The position numbers and the translations under genes are program-made. A stretch of DNA of 12,357 nt from an uncultured Bacillaceae bacterium (GTDB lineage Bacteria > Bacillota > Bacilli > Bacillales > Caldibacillaceae): NCBI GenBank assembly GCA_937983015.1, contig CALKAK010000192.1:1-12357 (forward strand), given 5' to 3'. Within the stretch, counting starts at the first letter, position 1, and each line of letters begins with the position of its first letter. Positions 1 through 5,547 of the stretch are shown in pieces. The notes beneath the pieces were generated by a model. It was given only the letters and a program-made list of their open reading frames with translations, did not search any database and was not told the DNA's origin.

Positions 1-53
1 ACCAGCGCATCACGGAGTCAAAGTCCGTTGCCTTACCGCTTGGCTATAGCCCA
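1..53 (-). tRNA. tRNA-Gln(UUG), 3' end cut by window edge
   Basis: Read on the minus strand, the segment starts with TGGGCTATAGCCAAGC, a typical glutamine tRNA acceptor strand and D arm. An anticodon stem ACGGA/TCCGT follows, closing the 7-base loop CTTTGAC, whose anticodon TTG corresponds to plus-strand bases 19-21. The beginning of the T arm (GCTGGT) is visible before the sequence ends, so about 20 bases of the 3' side, including the acceptor 3' strand, lie outside. It decodes CAA (and by wobble CAG). In B. subtilis a tRNA cluster also follows sprL, so this is probably the first gene of a tRNA cluster running out of the window. Identity is very secure; only completeness is limited. Confidence 0.96.
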
Positions 54-83
54 ACGATCAAAAATATCTTATGTTTTTATCTT

Positions 84-114
84 GTCGGGGAGTGGTAACC
101 ACTTCCCTATCGAC
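84..114 (-). other. Hairpin in the tRNA-Gln leader transcript
   Basis: Between the predicted transcription start (about 115) and the tRNA 5' end (53) the minus strand can fold into a hairpin: AGTGG/CCACT around a TTA loop, extended past one mismatch by GGG/CCC and past a bulge by GTC/GAC. The bases after it are A-rich, not a T run, so it does not look like a terminator. It may be part of the precursor that is removed during tRNA 5' maturation. Role inferred only from position. Confidence 0.4.
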
Positions 115-121
115 CTTAATT

Positions 122-150
122 ATTATATAACACATTGTGTGATATGTCAA
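122..150 (-). promoter_or_regulatory. Consensus sigma-A promoter of the tRNA-Gln transcript
   Basis: On the minus strand TTGACA (145-150) and TATAAT (122-127) are separated by exactly 17 bases. Both hexamers match the sigma-A consensus at every position, as expected for stable RNA genes. Transcription would start near 115, about 60 bases before the mature tRNA. The spacer contains a near-palindrome (125-145, ACACA-T-TGTGT core flanked by ATAT on both sides). The promoter lies downstream of the sprL stop codon, so tRNA transcription is independent of sprL. Confidence 0.88.
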
Positions 151-192
151 TCTCTTTTTTCGAGGACTTTGTTGTTAAGTTTCTCGACACAT

Positions 193-675
193 TCATAAAT
201 TATACATGGGATGAGTAAATTCGTCAACTAATTTTTTAAGTTTCCCGCCGCATTTGCCACATACGTATTTATCGGTGTTTACCCGGCGTTTTCTTCTATA
301 AATAAACTGGCAGGAAATACACTGATAGTGATGAATTATTCTGATAGATGTTTTTTCTACGGGAAGTGGCCGACAATAACGTGGTGCACCGACAATTTTT
401 GCAAGCTCCTTAAAATCCCGATCACGGTGCATATAACCTTTACCGTTTTGATGTAAATGATAGTGACATAACTCATGTTTTATAATGCCAATCAATTCAT
501 CCATACCATAAACATCAAAGTATTTTTTGTTGATTTCTATATTACCGCTCTGCAAAAGATAGCGGCCGCCCGTTGTACGTAGACGGTTATTAAAATATGC
601 ACAATGGCGAAATGGCTGCTTGAAAAATTGATTGGAGATATTCTCCACTAACTTTTGCAATTCTTGATCGGTCAT
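193..675 (-). CDS. sprL: SprT-like zinc metalloprotein SprL
   Basis: 160-residue protein of the SprT-like family (YdcK/SprL in B. subtilis; cellular role poorly known). The metallopeptidase motif HELCH is at residues 67-71, and a third likely metal ligand is H83 in the HRDRDFKEL segment. A C-terminal zinc ribbon is formed by C119-x2-C122 and C139-x2-C142. The reading frame extends 5 codons upstream to a GTG, but the start is placed at the ATG at 673-675, which is preceded by GGGAG at about 8 bases and gives the expected N terminus. It sits between cmpA (divergent) and the tRNA gene, as in B. subtilis. No intrinsic terminator is evident after the stop: the hairpin CGAG...CTCG at about 158-187 is followed by A, not T, on this strand. 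I am sure of the family, less of any enzymatic activity. Confidence 0.93.
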   Translation of the reverse strand: MTDQELQKLVENISNQFFKQPFRHCAYFNNRLRTTGGRYLLQSGNIEINKKYFDVYGMDELIGIIKHELCHYHLHQNGKGYMHRDRDFKELAKIVGAPRYCRPLPVEKTSIRIIHHYQCISCQFIYRRKRRVNTDKYVCGKCGGKLKKLVDEFTHPMYNL

Positions 676-762
676 AGCCGTCTCTCCCACTATGAACTGG
701 ACAATTCATATTAACATATATTGTGGTAAGTGCCTAGAAGATATTTATACGACATATTAAGT

Positions 763-785
763 AAGGACCGTTCCTTGTACAAGGA
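763..785 (+). promoter_or_regulatory. Two mutually exclusive hairpins over the cmpA ribosome binding site
   Basis: TCCTT (772-776) can pair with AAGGA at 763-767 (4-base loop CCGT) or with AAGGA at 781-785 (4-base loop GTAC), but not both. The second copy is part of the cmpA Shine-Dalgarno AAGGAGGAA (781-789), so one fold hides the ribosome binding site and the other frees it. The downstream pair forms the perfect 14-base palindrome TCCTTGTACAAGGA. Stems are only 5 bp; a regulatory role is inference. No confident sigma-E promoter could be found upstream. Confidence 0.4.
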
Positions 786-795
786 GGAATTTTGC

Positions 796-912
796 ATGCC
801 AAACTGGTTTAAATCCCAGATCCAACAAGCATTTCTTAGAAAAGATCGCGCGCTAATCAAATTGTTAAATCAATGCTGGTATTTTTATGTGAAAAACATT
901 CTATCCCAATAA
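796..912 (+). CDS. cmpA: Cortex morphogenetic protein CmpA
   Basis: A 38-codon gene beginning MPNWFKSQIQQAFLRKD and containing IKLLNQCWYFY, the signature core of CmpA. In B. subtilis CmpA is a roughly 37-residue mother-cell sporulation protein that works with SpoIVA and ClpXP in quality control of spore envelope assembly and delays cortex formation. The ATG at 796 is chosen because AAGGAGGAA ends 6 bases before it and homologues start MPNW. An in-frame GTG at 730 would add 22 residues that are not part of the family. The gene is convergent with tex and divergent from sprL. The C-terminal residues (VKNILSQ) differ from the basic tail I recall for B. subtilis. Its presence implies the organism makes endospores. 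Confidence 0.92.
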   Translation: MPNWFKSQIQQAFLRKDRALIKLLNQCWYFYVKNILSQ

Positions 913-962
913 AAGGAGAATCGCTCCTTTTACTGGATCATGGTAAGAGCGATTCTCCCCTT
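911..962. terminator. Bidirectional terminator shared by cmpA and tex, overlapping the tex 3' end
   Basis: GGAGAATCGCTC (915-926) and GAGCGATTCTCC (947-958) form a perfect 12-bp inverted repeat. Inside it TTAC/GTAA can extend the stem after a small bulge. On the minus strand the stem is followed by TTTTATT, a good terminator tail for tex; on the plus strand it is followed by CCTTTTG, a weaker tail for cmpA. The tex stop codon (930-932) lies in the loop, so the last tex codons form one arm. Confidence 0.82.
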
Positions 963-3104
963 TTGTACATCTACATCTTCAACCCAAACCGTCACGATTT
1001 CACCGACAGAAACGATATCGAGGGGATGTTTCACATATTTGCGACTCATTTTCGAAATATGAACAAGTCCATCTTGTTTCACTCCGATATCGACAAAAGC
1101 CCCGAAGTCAACCACATTACGAACCGTCCCCTGCAATTCCATGCCCGGTTTTAAGTCTTCCAATGACAGAACATCTTTTCGAAGCAGCGGTTTCGGTAGA
1201 TCATCCCGGGGATCACGTTCCGGTTTAAGAAGCGCATCGATAATATCCTGTAAAGTTAATTCCCCGATTCCTAGTTCTTGACCCATGGCCGCAATATCCA
1301 GCTGTTTTAGTTTTTCTGCCATAACCGCCGTTCCCATTTGTTCTTTTGTAACACCGATTTTCTTTAACAACTGTTTTACTTGCTCATAGTTTTCGGGATG
1401 GATACTTGTTCGGTCAAGCGGCTCATCGCCATCGATGATGCGCAAAAATCCGATACATTGTTCAAAAGTTTTTTTGCCGAGACGGGGAATTTGTTTCAAT
1501 TGTTCGCGGTTGGTAAATTTCCCATTTTCTTCACGATACGAAACGATGTTTTTAGCGACAGCTTTTGTCAAACCGGAAACGTATTGCAATAAAGCTACTG
1601 ATGCTGTATTGACATTAACGCCAACCTGGTTGACAACCGTCTCTACAACGAATTCCAGTGATTCCTGTAATTTCTTTTGTGATACGTCGTGTTGATATTG
1701 TCCGACACCAACCGATTTCGGATCAATTTTGACGAGTTCAGCTAACGGATCTTGTAAACGTCGGGCAATGGAGACTGCGCTCCGCTCTTCCACTTCAAGA
1801 TCAGGGAATTCTTCCCGGGCTAGTTCAGATGCGGAGTAAACGCTCGCCCCCGCCTCATTCACGATCAAGTAGTAAACATCCCGTTCGATCGTTTTTAACA
1901 CATTGGCAATGAATTCTTCTGTTTCCCGGGAGGCGGTACCATTTCCTATGGCAATCATCTCAACGGCAAATTCAGTTATTATGTTCCGTATTTTCTCGCT
2001 CGCTTTTGCCCGCTCTTCCTGTGGTGCGGGTGGGTGAGGGTATATGACATCGATATGTAAGACCTTCCCCGTTTCATCAACGACAGCAAGTTTACATCCT
2101 GTTCGATAGGCCGGGTCAACTCCAAGTACGGTTTTCCCCTTTAATGGCGGCTGCAGCAATAAATTCCGCAAGTTTTCCGCAAAAATATGAATGGCCTGTT
2201 CTTCAGCTTTTTCTGTCAGTTCATTCCGAACTTCCCGTTCGATCGAAGGTTGGATCAGCCGTTTATATCCATCTTGGATGGCGGCCATCACTTCTTGAGC
2301 TGTTATCGATTGTTCTTTGGTGATGAATTTTTTATATAAATAAGAGAAAATTTTTTCTTCATCAACTTGAATGGACACCCGCAAAACCTCTTCTTTTTCG
2401 CCACGATTAATGGCCAGGATTCGGTGCGGGACGATTTTGGCTACGGGCTCGGAAAATTCATAATACATTTCATAAACCCGCTTTTCATCTTTATCTTCAT
2501 TTTTTACTTTTGTGACAACGACGCCATGTTTAAAGGTTTCCTTGCGGATCCATCGGCGAACTTCCGCATCATCGGAAACGAACTCGGCAATAATATCCTT
2601 CGCACCGGTTACGGCATCTTCCCAGGTGAACACTTCCTTTTCTTCGTTTACATACCGGGATGCTTCTTGCTCTAAATCGCCGCTTTCCGGAAAGCTAAGC
2701 ATCCAATTGGCAAGTGGTTCCAATCCCTTTTCTTTGGCGATACTGGCCCGGGTACGGCGTTTCGGTTTATACGGGCGATACAAATCTTCAACTTCTTGTA
2801 ATTTGGTTGCCTTTCGGATCGCTACAGCAAATTCTTCCGTTAATTTCCCCTGATCGGCGATACTGCGTAAAACTTCGCTTTTCCGTTCTTCTAAATGGAC
2901 GACATAATTCCAACGGTTCAAAATATCACGGATTTGCACTTCATCCAGTGCACCGGTTTGCTCTTTCCGGTAACGGGCGATAAAAGGTATGGTATTTCCT
3001 TCTTCGGCCAGTTTCAGGATATTTTTCACTTGTTTTTCCTGAAATCCTAATTCCTTTGCTACTTGTCTCAAAAGGCCCTGCCTTACTTCCAGGGTTAATT
3101 CCAA
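930..3104 (-). CDS. tex: Tex family S1 RNA-binding protein
   Basis: 724-residue Tex/YdcI protein, close to the usual length (about 720). Tex proteins are cytoplasmic nucleic-acid-binding factors related to eukaryotic Spt6 and affect transcription and expression of some virulence or stress genes; the exact bacterial role is unsettled. Visible parts in order: the helical N-terminal region with the family signature EEGNTIPFIARYRKEQTG (34-51); a YqgF/RNase H-like fold starting near KTVLGVDPAYRTG (324-336); helix-hairpin-helix repeats around 500-555 (LTKAVAKNIVSYREENGKF, then IPRLGKKTFEQCIGF); and a C-terminal S1 domain (about 651-722, GTVRNVVDFGAFVDIGV). The start is TTG at 3102-3104, supported by GGGAGG at 8 bases and family N termini. 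A hairpin with a T run lies about 45 bases upstream. In B. subtilis tex lies downstream of the sigB operon; here it directly follows ndoA. Confidence 0.97.
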   Translation of the reverse strand: MELTLEVRQGLLRQVAKELGFQEKQVKNILKLAEEGNTIPFIARYRKEQTGALDEVQIRDILNRWNYVVHLEERKSEVLRSIADQGKLTEEFAVAIRKATKLQEVEDLYRPYKPKRRTRASIAKEKGLEPLANWMLSFPESGDLEQEASRYVNEEKEVFTWEDAVTGAKDIIAEFVSDDAEVRRWIRKETFKHGVVVTKVKNEDKDEKRVYEMYYEFSEPVAKIVPHRILAINRGEKEEVLRVSIQVDEEKIFSYLYKKFITKEQSITAQEVMAAIQDGYKRLIQPSIEREVRNELTEKAEEQAIHIFAENLRNLLLQPPLKGKTVLGVDPAYRTGCKLAVVDETGKVLHIDVIYPHPPAPQEERAKASEKIRNIITEFAVEMIAIGNGTASRETEEFIANVLKTIERDVYYLIVNEAGASVYSASELAREEFPDLEVEERSAVSIARRLQDPLAELVKIDPKSVGVGQYQHDVSQKKLQESLEFVVETVVNQVGVNVNTASVALLQYVSGLTKAVAKNIVSYREENGKFTNREQLKQIPRLGKKTFEQCIGFLRIIDGDEPLDRTSIHPENYEQVKQLLKKIGVTKEQMGTAVMAEKLKQLDIAAMGQELGIGELTLQDIIDALLKPERDPRDDLPKPLLRKDVLSLEDLKPGMELQGTVRNVVDFGAFVDIGVKQDGLVHISKMSRKYVKHPLDIVSVGEIVTVWVEDVDVQKGRIALTMIQ

Positions 3105-3150
3105 AACTTTCGCCTCCCAAATGAAAAAGTTTTACAGGCTTTCGGGCAAT

Positions 3151-3182
3151 AAAAAAGGCGGGGGAACCTTGTTCACCCTCCT
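3151..3182 (-). terminator. Terminator-like hairpin upstream of tex (possible attenuator or relic)
   Basis: On the minus strand AGG-A-GGG-T-GAAC and GTTC-C-CCC-G-CCT can pair around a 3-base AAG loop (10 bp, two mismatches) and are followed directly by TTTTTT. It lies 33 bases before the tex Shine-Dalgarno, on the same strand. There is little room for a promoter between hairpin and gene, so it could be an attenuator in the tex leader, or the leftover terminator of a gene that once preceded tex. Confidence 0.5.
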
Positions 3183-3268
3183 CTAGAAAAAGAGACGAAA
3201 ATAGAGAATATGCGACGTACAAACAGTAGAGAGTTTCATAAATAATTAAAAATGAAAGGTAAGATAAA

Positions 3269-3313
3269 CCCGGGGCAGACTTTCCCCAACTCCGTCCAGT
3301 GCTGGAGCTAGAT
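3269..3313 (-). repeat. GC-rich intergenic block, possible degenerate Bacillaceae repeat
   Basis: A GC-rich block stands out in the otherwise AT-rich 252-bp ndoA-tex gap. On the minus strand it reads from ATCTAGCTCCAG and contains two small potential hairpins, CTCC/GGAG (plus-strand 3290-3307) and GGGG/CCCC (3272-3287). The opening words CTAGCTCCAG resemble intergenic repeat elements that I recall from Bacillus-group genomes, but only the first dozen bases agree, so it may be a truncated copy or coincidence. The remaining gap sequence shows no gene. Confidence 0.25.
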
Positions 3314-3317
3314 ATGT

Positions 3318-3347
3318 ATAAAACGCTCTTATTCTTTTAAGAGCGTT
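3318..3347 (-). terminator. Terminator of the ndoAI-ndoA transcript
   Basis: AACGCTCTTA (3322-3331) and TAAGAGCGTT (3338-3347) form a perfect 10-bp stem with a 6-base loop, beginning 10 bases after the ndoA stop codon. On the minus strand the stem runs into TTTTATA. This is where rsbR transcription would begin in B. subtilis; here transcription appears to end. Confidence 0.85.
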
Positions 3348-3356
3348 CGGTTTTCA

Positions 3357-3740
3357 TTAAAACTCGATAAGTCCGAGACTGATTTGTAATGCTTCATTCA
3401 CTTTTTCCATCATGACCCGATCAAGATGTGTGATTTTGTCCGTCAGTCTTTGTTTGTCAATAGTACGAATTTGTTCTAATAAGATTACGGAATCACGTTC
3501 TAGACCATATTTTTTCGCGCTTATTTCCACATGAGTGGGAAACTTTGCTTTTTGGATTGATGCAGAAATCGCCGCAACAATTACCGTGGGGCTGTAACGA
3601 TTGCCGATATCATTTTGTATAATAAGTACAGGGCGAACGCCGCCTTGTTCAGAACCGACAACCGGGGAAAGATCTGCATAGTAAACGTCGCCACGTTTTA
3701 TTTCTCTTTTTCTTTTGCCGCCGCCACGTTTACCGGCCAA
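3357..3740 (-). CDS. ndoA: EndoA/PemK-type mRNA interferase toxin
   Basis: 127-residue MazF/PemK-family endoribonuclease, nearly identical through the core to B. subtilis EndoA (116 residues), which cuts RNA at UACAU and is held inactive by EndoAI. The conserved core runs from KRGDVYYADLSPVVGSEQGG (15-34) to the C terminus. R36 corresponds to catalytic R25 of B. subtilis EndoA. The position of catalytic T48 is S59 here (codon TCT on the minus strand, bases 3564-3566), a hydroxyl-preserving change. The N terminus carries 11 extra, very basic residues (MAGKRGGGKRKRE). The start is TTG at 3738-3740, 8 bases after GGGGG; no ATG/GTG/TTG lies closer to the conserved core. It starts 4 bases after the antitoxin stop, implying coupled translation. 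EndoA is chromosomal and conserved in Bacillaceae, not a mobile toxin. Confidence 0.95.
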   Translation of the reverse strand: MAGKRGGGKRKREIKRGDVYYADLSPVVGSEQGGVRPVLIIQNDIGNRYSPTVIVAAISASIQKAKFPTHVEISAKKYGLERDSVILLEQIRTIDKQRLTDKITHLDRVMMEKVNEALQISLGLIEF

Positions 3741-3744
3741 AGGT

Positions 3745-4026
3745 TCAACCCCCGTTTACTAATCTCTCTACTGTATGTTCCGCCTCATATTCTGCATGGA
3801 TGGCTTCTGACGCTAAATCCAAATTGATTTTCGCCATCTCCATGTATCCCCGTCTCATGATTTCACGAAAGTGTCTTTTTTTCATCTCTTTAAGATACAT
3901 TTTCGTTGCCTGACAAATTAACTCATCCCGCTCCAATCTTTTCTGTTTTGCAAAACCGTCAATTTCTGACAGAAGACTGTTTGGTATGTTGATCTTAATC
4001 TCTTGTGTAGCCCGAGTCTCTGACAC
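3745..4026 (-). CDS. ndoAI: EndoAI antitoxin (ribbon-helix-helix)
   Basis: 93 residues, the same length as B. subtilis EndoAI. The N-terminal part (EIKINIPNSLLSEIDGFA, residues 9-26) is a ribbon-helix-helix DNA-binding and dimerisation segment. The C-terminal part (MRRGYMEMAKINLDLASE and the final TVERLVNGG) matches the region that occupies the toxin's RNA groove. The open frame continues 10 codons upstream, but the start is placed at GTG 4024-4026: GGAGGTG (4035-4041) is 8 bases before it and homologues begin MSE. A candidate extended -10 promoter (4078-4086) lies about 50 bases upstream. A terminator after alr (4169-4203) makes the toxin-antitoxin pair a separate unit. As in other pairs of this type the antitoxin comes first. 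Confidence 0.94.
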   Translation of the reverse strand: MSETRATQEIKINIPNSLLSEIDGFAKQKRLERDELICQATKMYLKEMKKRHFREIMRRGYMEMAKINLDLASEAIHAEYEAEHTVERLVNGG

Positions 4027-4077
4027 CCAAAAGACACCTCCACAAATCCGTTTCATTCCCTACCGTCTTACAACCCT

Positions 4078-4086
4078 ATCGTACCA
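4078..4086 (-). promoter_or_regulatory. Candidate extended -10 promoter for ndoAI-ndoA
   Basis: The minus strand reads TGGTACGAT: a TGn extension followed by TACGAT (4 of 6 matches to TATAAT). No good -35 hexamer lies 16-18 bases upstream. Transcription would start about 45 bases before the antitoxin GTG. The presence of a terminator behind alr makes some promoter in this 140-bp stretch likely, but this site is weak. Confidence 0.3.
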
Positions 4087-4168
4087 TTTCGTGCCCAGAA
4101 AGAAAAGATATTTCCCGTCAATTCTACTCTATTATCATCCCAATTCAGAAACATTTATGCAAAACCTC

Positions 4169-4203
4169 AAAAAATATGCCGTGAATCATTGTTAGATTAA
4201 CGG
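4169..4203 (-). terminator. Terminator of alr
   Basis: Beginning 16 bases after the alr stop, the minus strand has CCGT-T-AATC (4195-4203) pairing with GATT-C-ACGG (4179-4187), 8 bp with one mismatch and a 7-base loop. CATA and then TTTTTT (4169-4174) follow. Confidence 0.65.
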
Positions 4204-4219
4204 GATCAGTCAGCGGATC

Positions 4220-5377
4220 TCAATCATGGCAAAGAGTGGTAATTTTTACCGTCTCGCCATGATACTTATATAGCCGCGGGACCCGGTTGGAAATTTGACA
4301 GACTACTTCATAATTAATCGTATTTAGTTTCTCAGCGATCTCATCAACCGTAATTTCTTCATTTTCCTGTCTGCCAATCAATGTGACCGGAGTGCCCACG
4401 GGAAGTTGTTCTGGCAAGCGTACCATGCACTGATCCATACAAATTCTACCGACTATTGGGACCCGTTTCCCTCGAATGAGGACTTCCTGTCCCTGTAAAG
4501 CCCGGAGCCAACCGTCTGCATAACCGATGGGGATGGTCCCGATCCATTCATCTTCTTCGGCAATATAAGTGCAACCGTAGCCGATTTTCGCTCCTTTTTC
4601 CACCCGTTTCACATGACTTAATTTCGAGTGTAGCGTGAAAGCGGGGTGTAATGGAAAAGGTAATTTCGGAACAATTTCGCTGGATGGAGCAAGGCCGTAC
4701 ATGGCGATCCCGACCCGTACGAGATTAAATGCCGCTTTGGGATAAATTAATGTTGCGGCACTATTACTGGCGTGAATCCATTTTGGTCGTTCATCCAGTT
4801 GGTCGAGAAAGTGTTGAAATCGCCCCAATTGTTCTTCTACATAAGAAGAATCTAATGAATCAGCTTTTGCAAAATGTGTGAACATCCCTTCCAGTTGAAA
4901 TTTAGGCGATCCTTGAACCGTTGCCAAAATTTCCCGCAATTCTTCATCCGTACGGATGCCGATTCGTCCCATTCCGGTATCACACTTAACATGGAGCGAA
5001 AGGGGGGTTGTTAAAAGCGGTTCCGCTTCTTGAAGCCATTCGTTTTGAAAAACGGTTAAGGAAATCGCGTGTTCGGCGGCAACTGGCGCATGAACCGGAG
5101 AACAATAACCTAGTACTAAAATCGGCGTGTTGATCCCCTTTTTTCTTAACGAAAGGGCCTCATCGAGAGTAGCAACCGCTAAAGCCTTCACCCCAGTTTT
5201 TATCGCCAGTTCAGCGACTTCAATTGCCCCGTGTCCATAGGCATTGGCCTTTACGACCGCCATCATATCGACGCCTTCGGGCAAATGATTTAAAATTCCC
5301 CGGATGTTTTTTTCGATAGCTGATAGATCGACTTCCACCCAGGTGTCCCGATAAAATTCTCCTTCCAAATGGCCCAC
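4220..5377 (-). CDS. alr: Alanine racemase (PLP-dependent)
   Basis: 385 residues, standard for fold-III alanine racemases (about 385-390), and closely resembling the Geobacillus and Bacillus enzymes. It interconverts L- and D-alanine in the cytoplasm, supplying D-Ala for peptidoglycan and teichoic acid D-alanylation. The PLP lysine is K43 in VVKANAYGHG (41-50). The second catalytic base is Y267 in KIGYGCTY, in the C-terminal beta domain. The conserved GRICMDQCMV (310-319) lies in the same domain. The start is uncertain: GTG at 5375-5377 has AAAGGG only 2-3 bases ahead, whereas TTG at 5366-5368, three codons in, has better spacing; both leave the conserved YRDTW intact. A near-consensus sigma-A promoter precedes it and a terminator follows, so it is probably transcribed alone. 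Confidence 0.97.
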   Translation of the reverse strand: MGHLEGEFYRDTWVEVDLSAIEKNIRGILNHLPEGVDMMAVVKANAYGHGAIEVAELAIKTGVKALAVATLDEALSLRKKGINTPILVLGYCSPVHAPVAAEHAISLTVFQNEWLQEAEPLLTTPLSLHVKCDTGMGRIGIRTDEELREILATVQGSPKFQLEGMFTHFAKADSLDSSYVEEQLGRFQHFLDQLDERPKWIHASNSAATLIYPKAAFNLVRVGIAMYGLAPSSEIVPKLPFPLHPAFTLHSKLSHVKRVEKGAKIGYGCTYIAEEDEWIGTIPIGYADGWLRALQGQEVLIRGKRVPIVGRICMDQCMVRLPEQLPVGTPVTLIGRQENEEITVDEIAEKLNTINYEVVCQISNRVPRLYKYHGETVKITTLCHD

Positions 5378-5436
5378 TTCCCTTTATCTAACCAGTTTCT
5401 TCATTTAATGTGACTCTACTCTCTATCTTATCATCA

Positions 5437-5465
5437 ATTATGGGGAGCAAAAGGAAAAGTGTCAA
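5437..5465 (-). promoter_or_regulatory. Sigma-A promoter of alr
   Basis: On the minus strand TTGACA (5460-5465) is followed after 17 bases by CATAAT (5437-5442), one mismatch in total. The start of transcription would be near 5430, about 50 bases before the alr start. It lies after the ydcC terminator, so alr is independent of ydcC. Confidence 0.85.
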
Positions 5466-5490
5466 TTAAAAATATTATGACAATAATACC

Positions 5491-5522
5491 AAAAGAAAAA
5501 TCCCGCTCTCCAATTGAGCGGG
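5491..5522 (-). terminator. Terminator of ydcC
   Basis: CCCGCTC (5502-5508) and GAGCGGG (5516-5522) form a perfect GC-rich 7-bp stem with a 7-base loop. On the minus strand the stem is followed by ATTTTTCTTTT. It lies 25 bases after the ydcC stop codon. Confidence 0.9.
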
Positions 5523-5547
5523 TACAGTACGATTCTTTGCCCCGTAA

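Noticed and set aside
158..187. Terminator for sprL (CGAG...CTCG hairpin)
   Set aside because: On the sprL strand the stem is followed by AAAAAA instead of T residues.
700..770. A sigma-E promoter for cmpA
   Set aside because: ATATT-like and CATA-like words are present, but no pair has the required spacing and sequence.
730..795. In-frame N-terminal extension of cmpA starting at GTG 730
   Set aside because: Homologues start at MPNW, and the best ribosome binding site (781-789) serves the ATG at 796; the extra 22 residues are not family-like.
2941..3222. 93-codon minus-strand frame across the tex start and the upstream gap
   Set aside because: It overlaps tex in another frame, has no ribosome binding site and resembles no known protein; its first part is terminator sequence.
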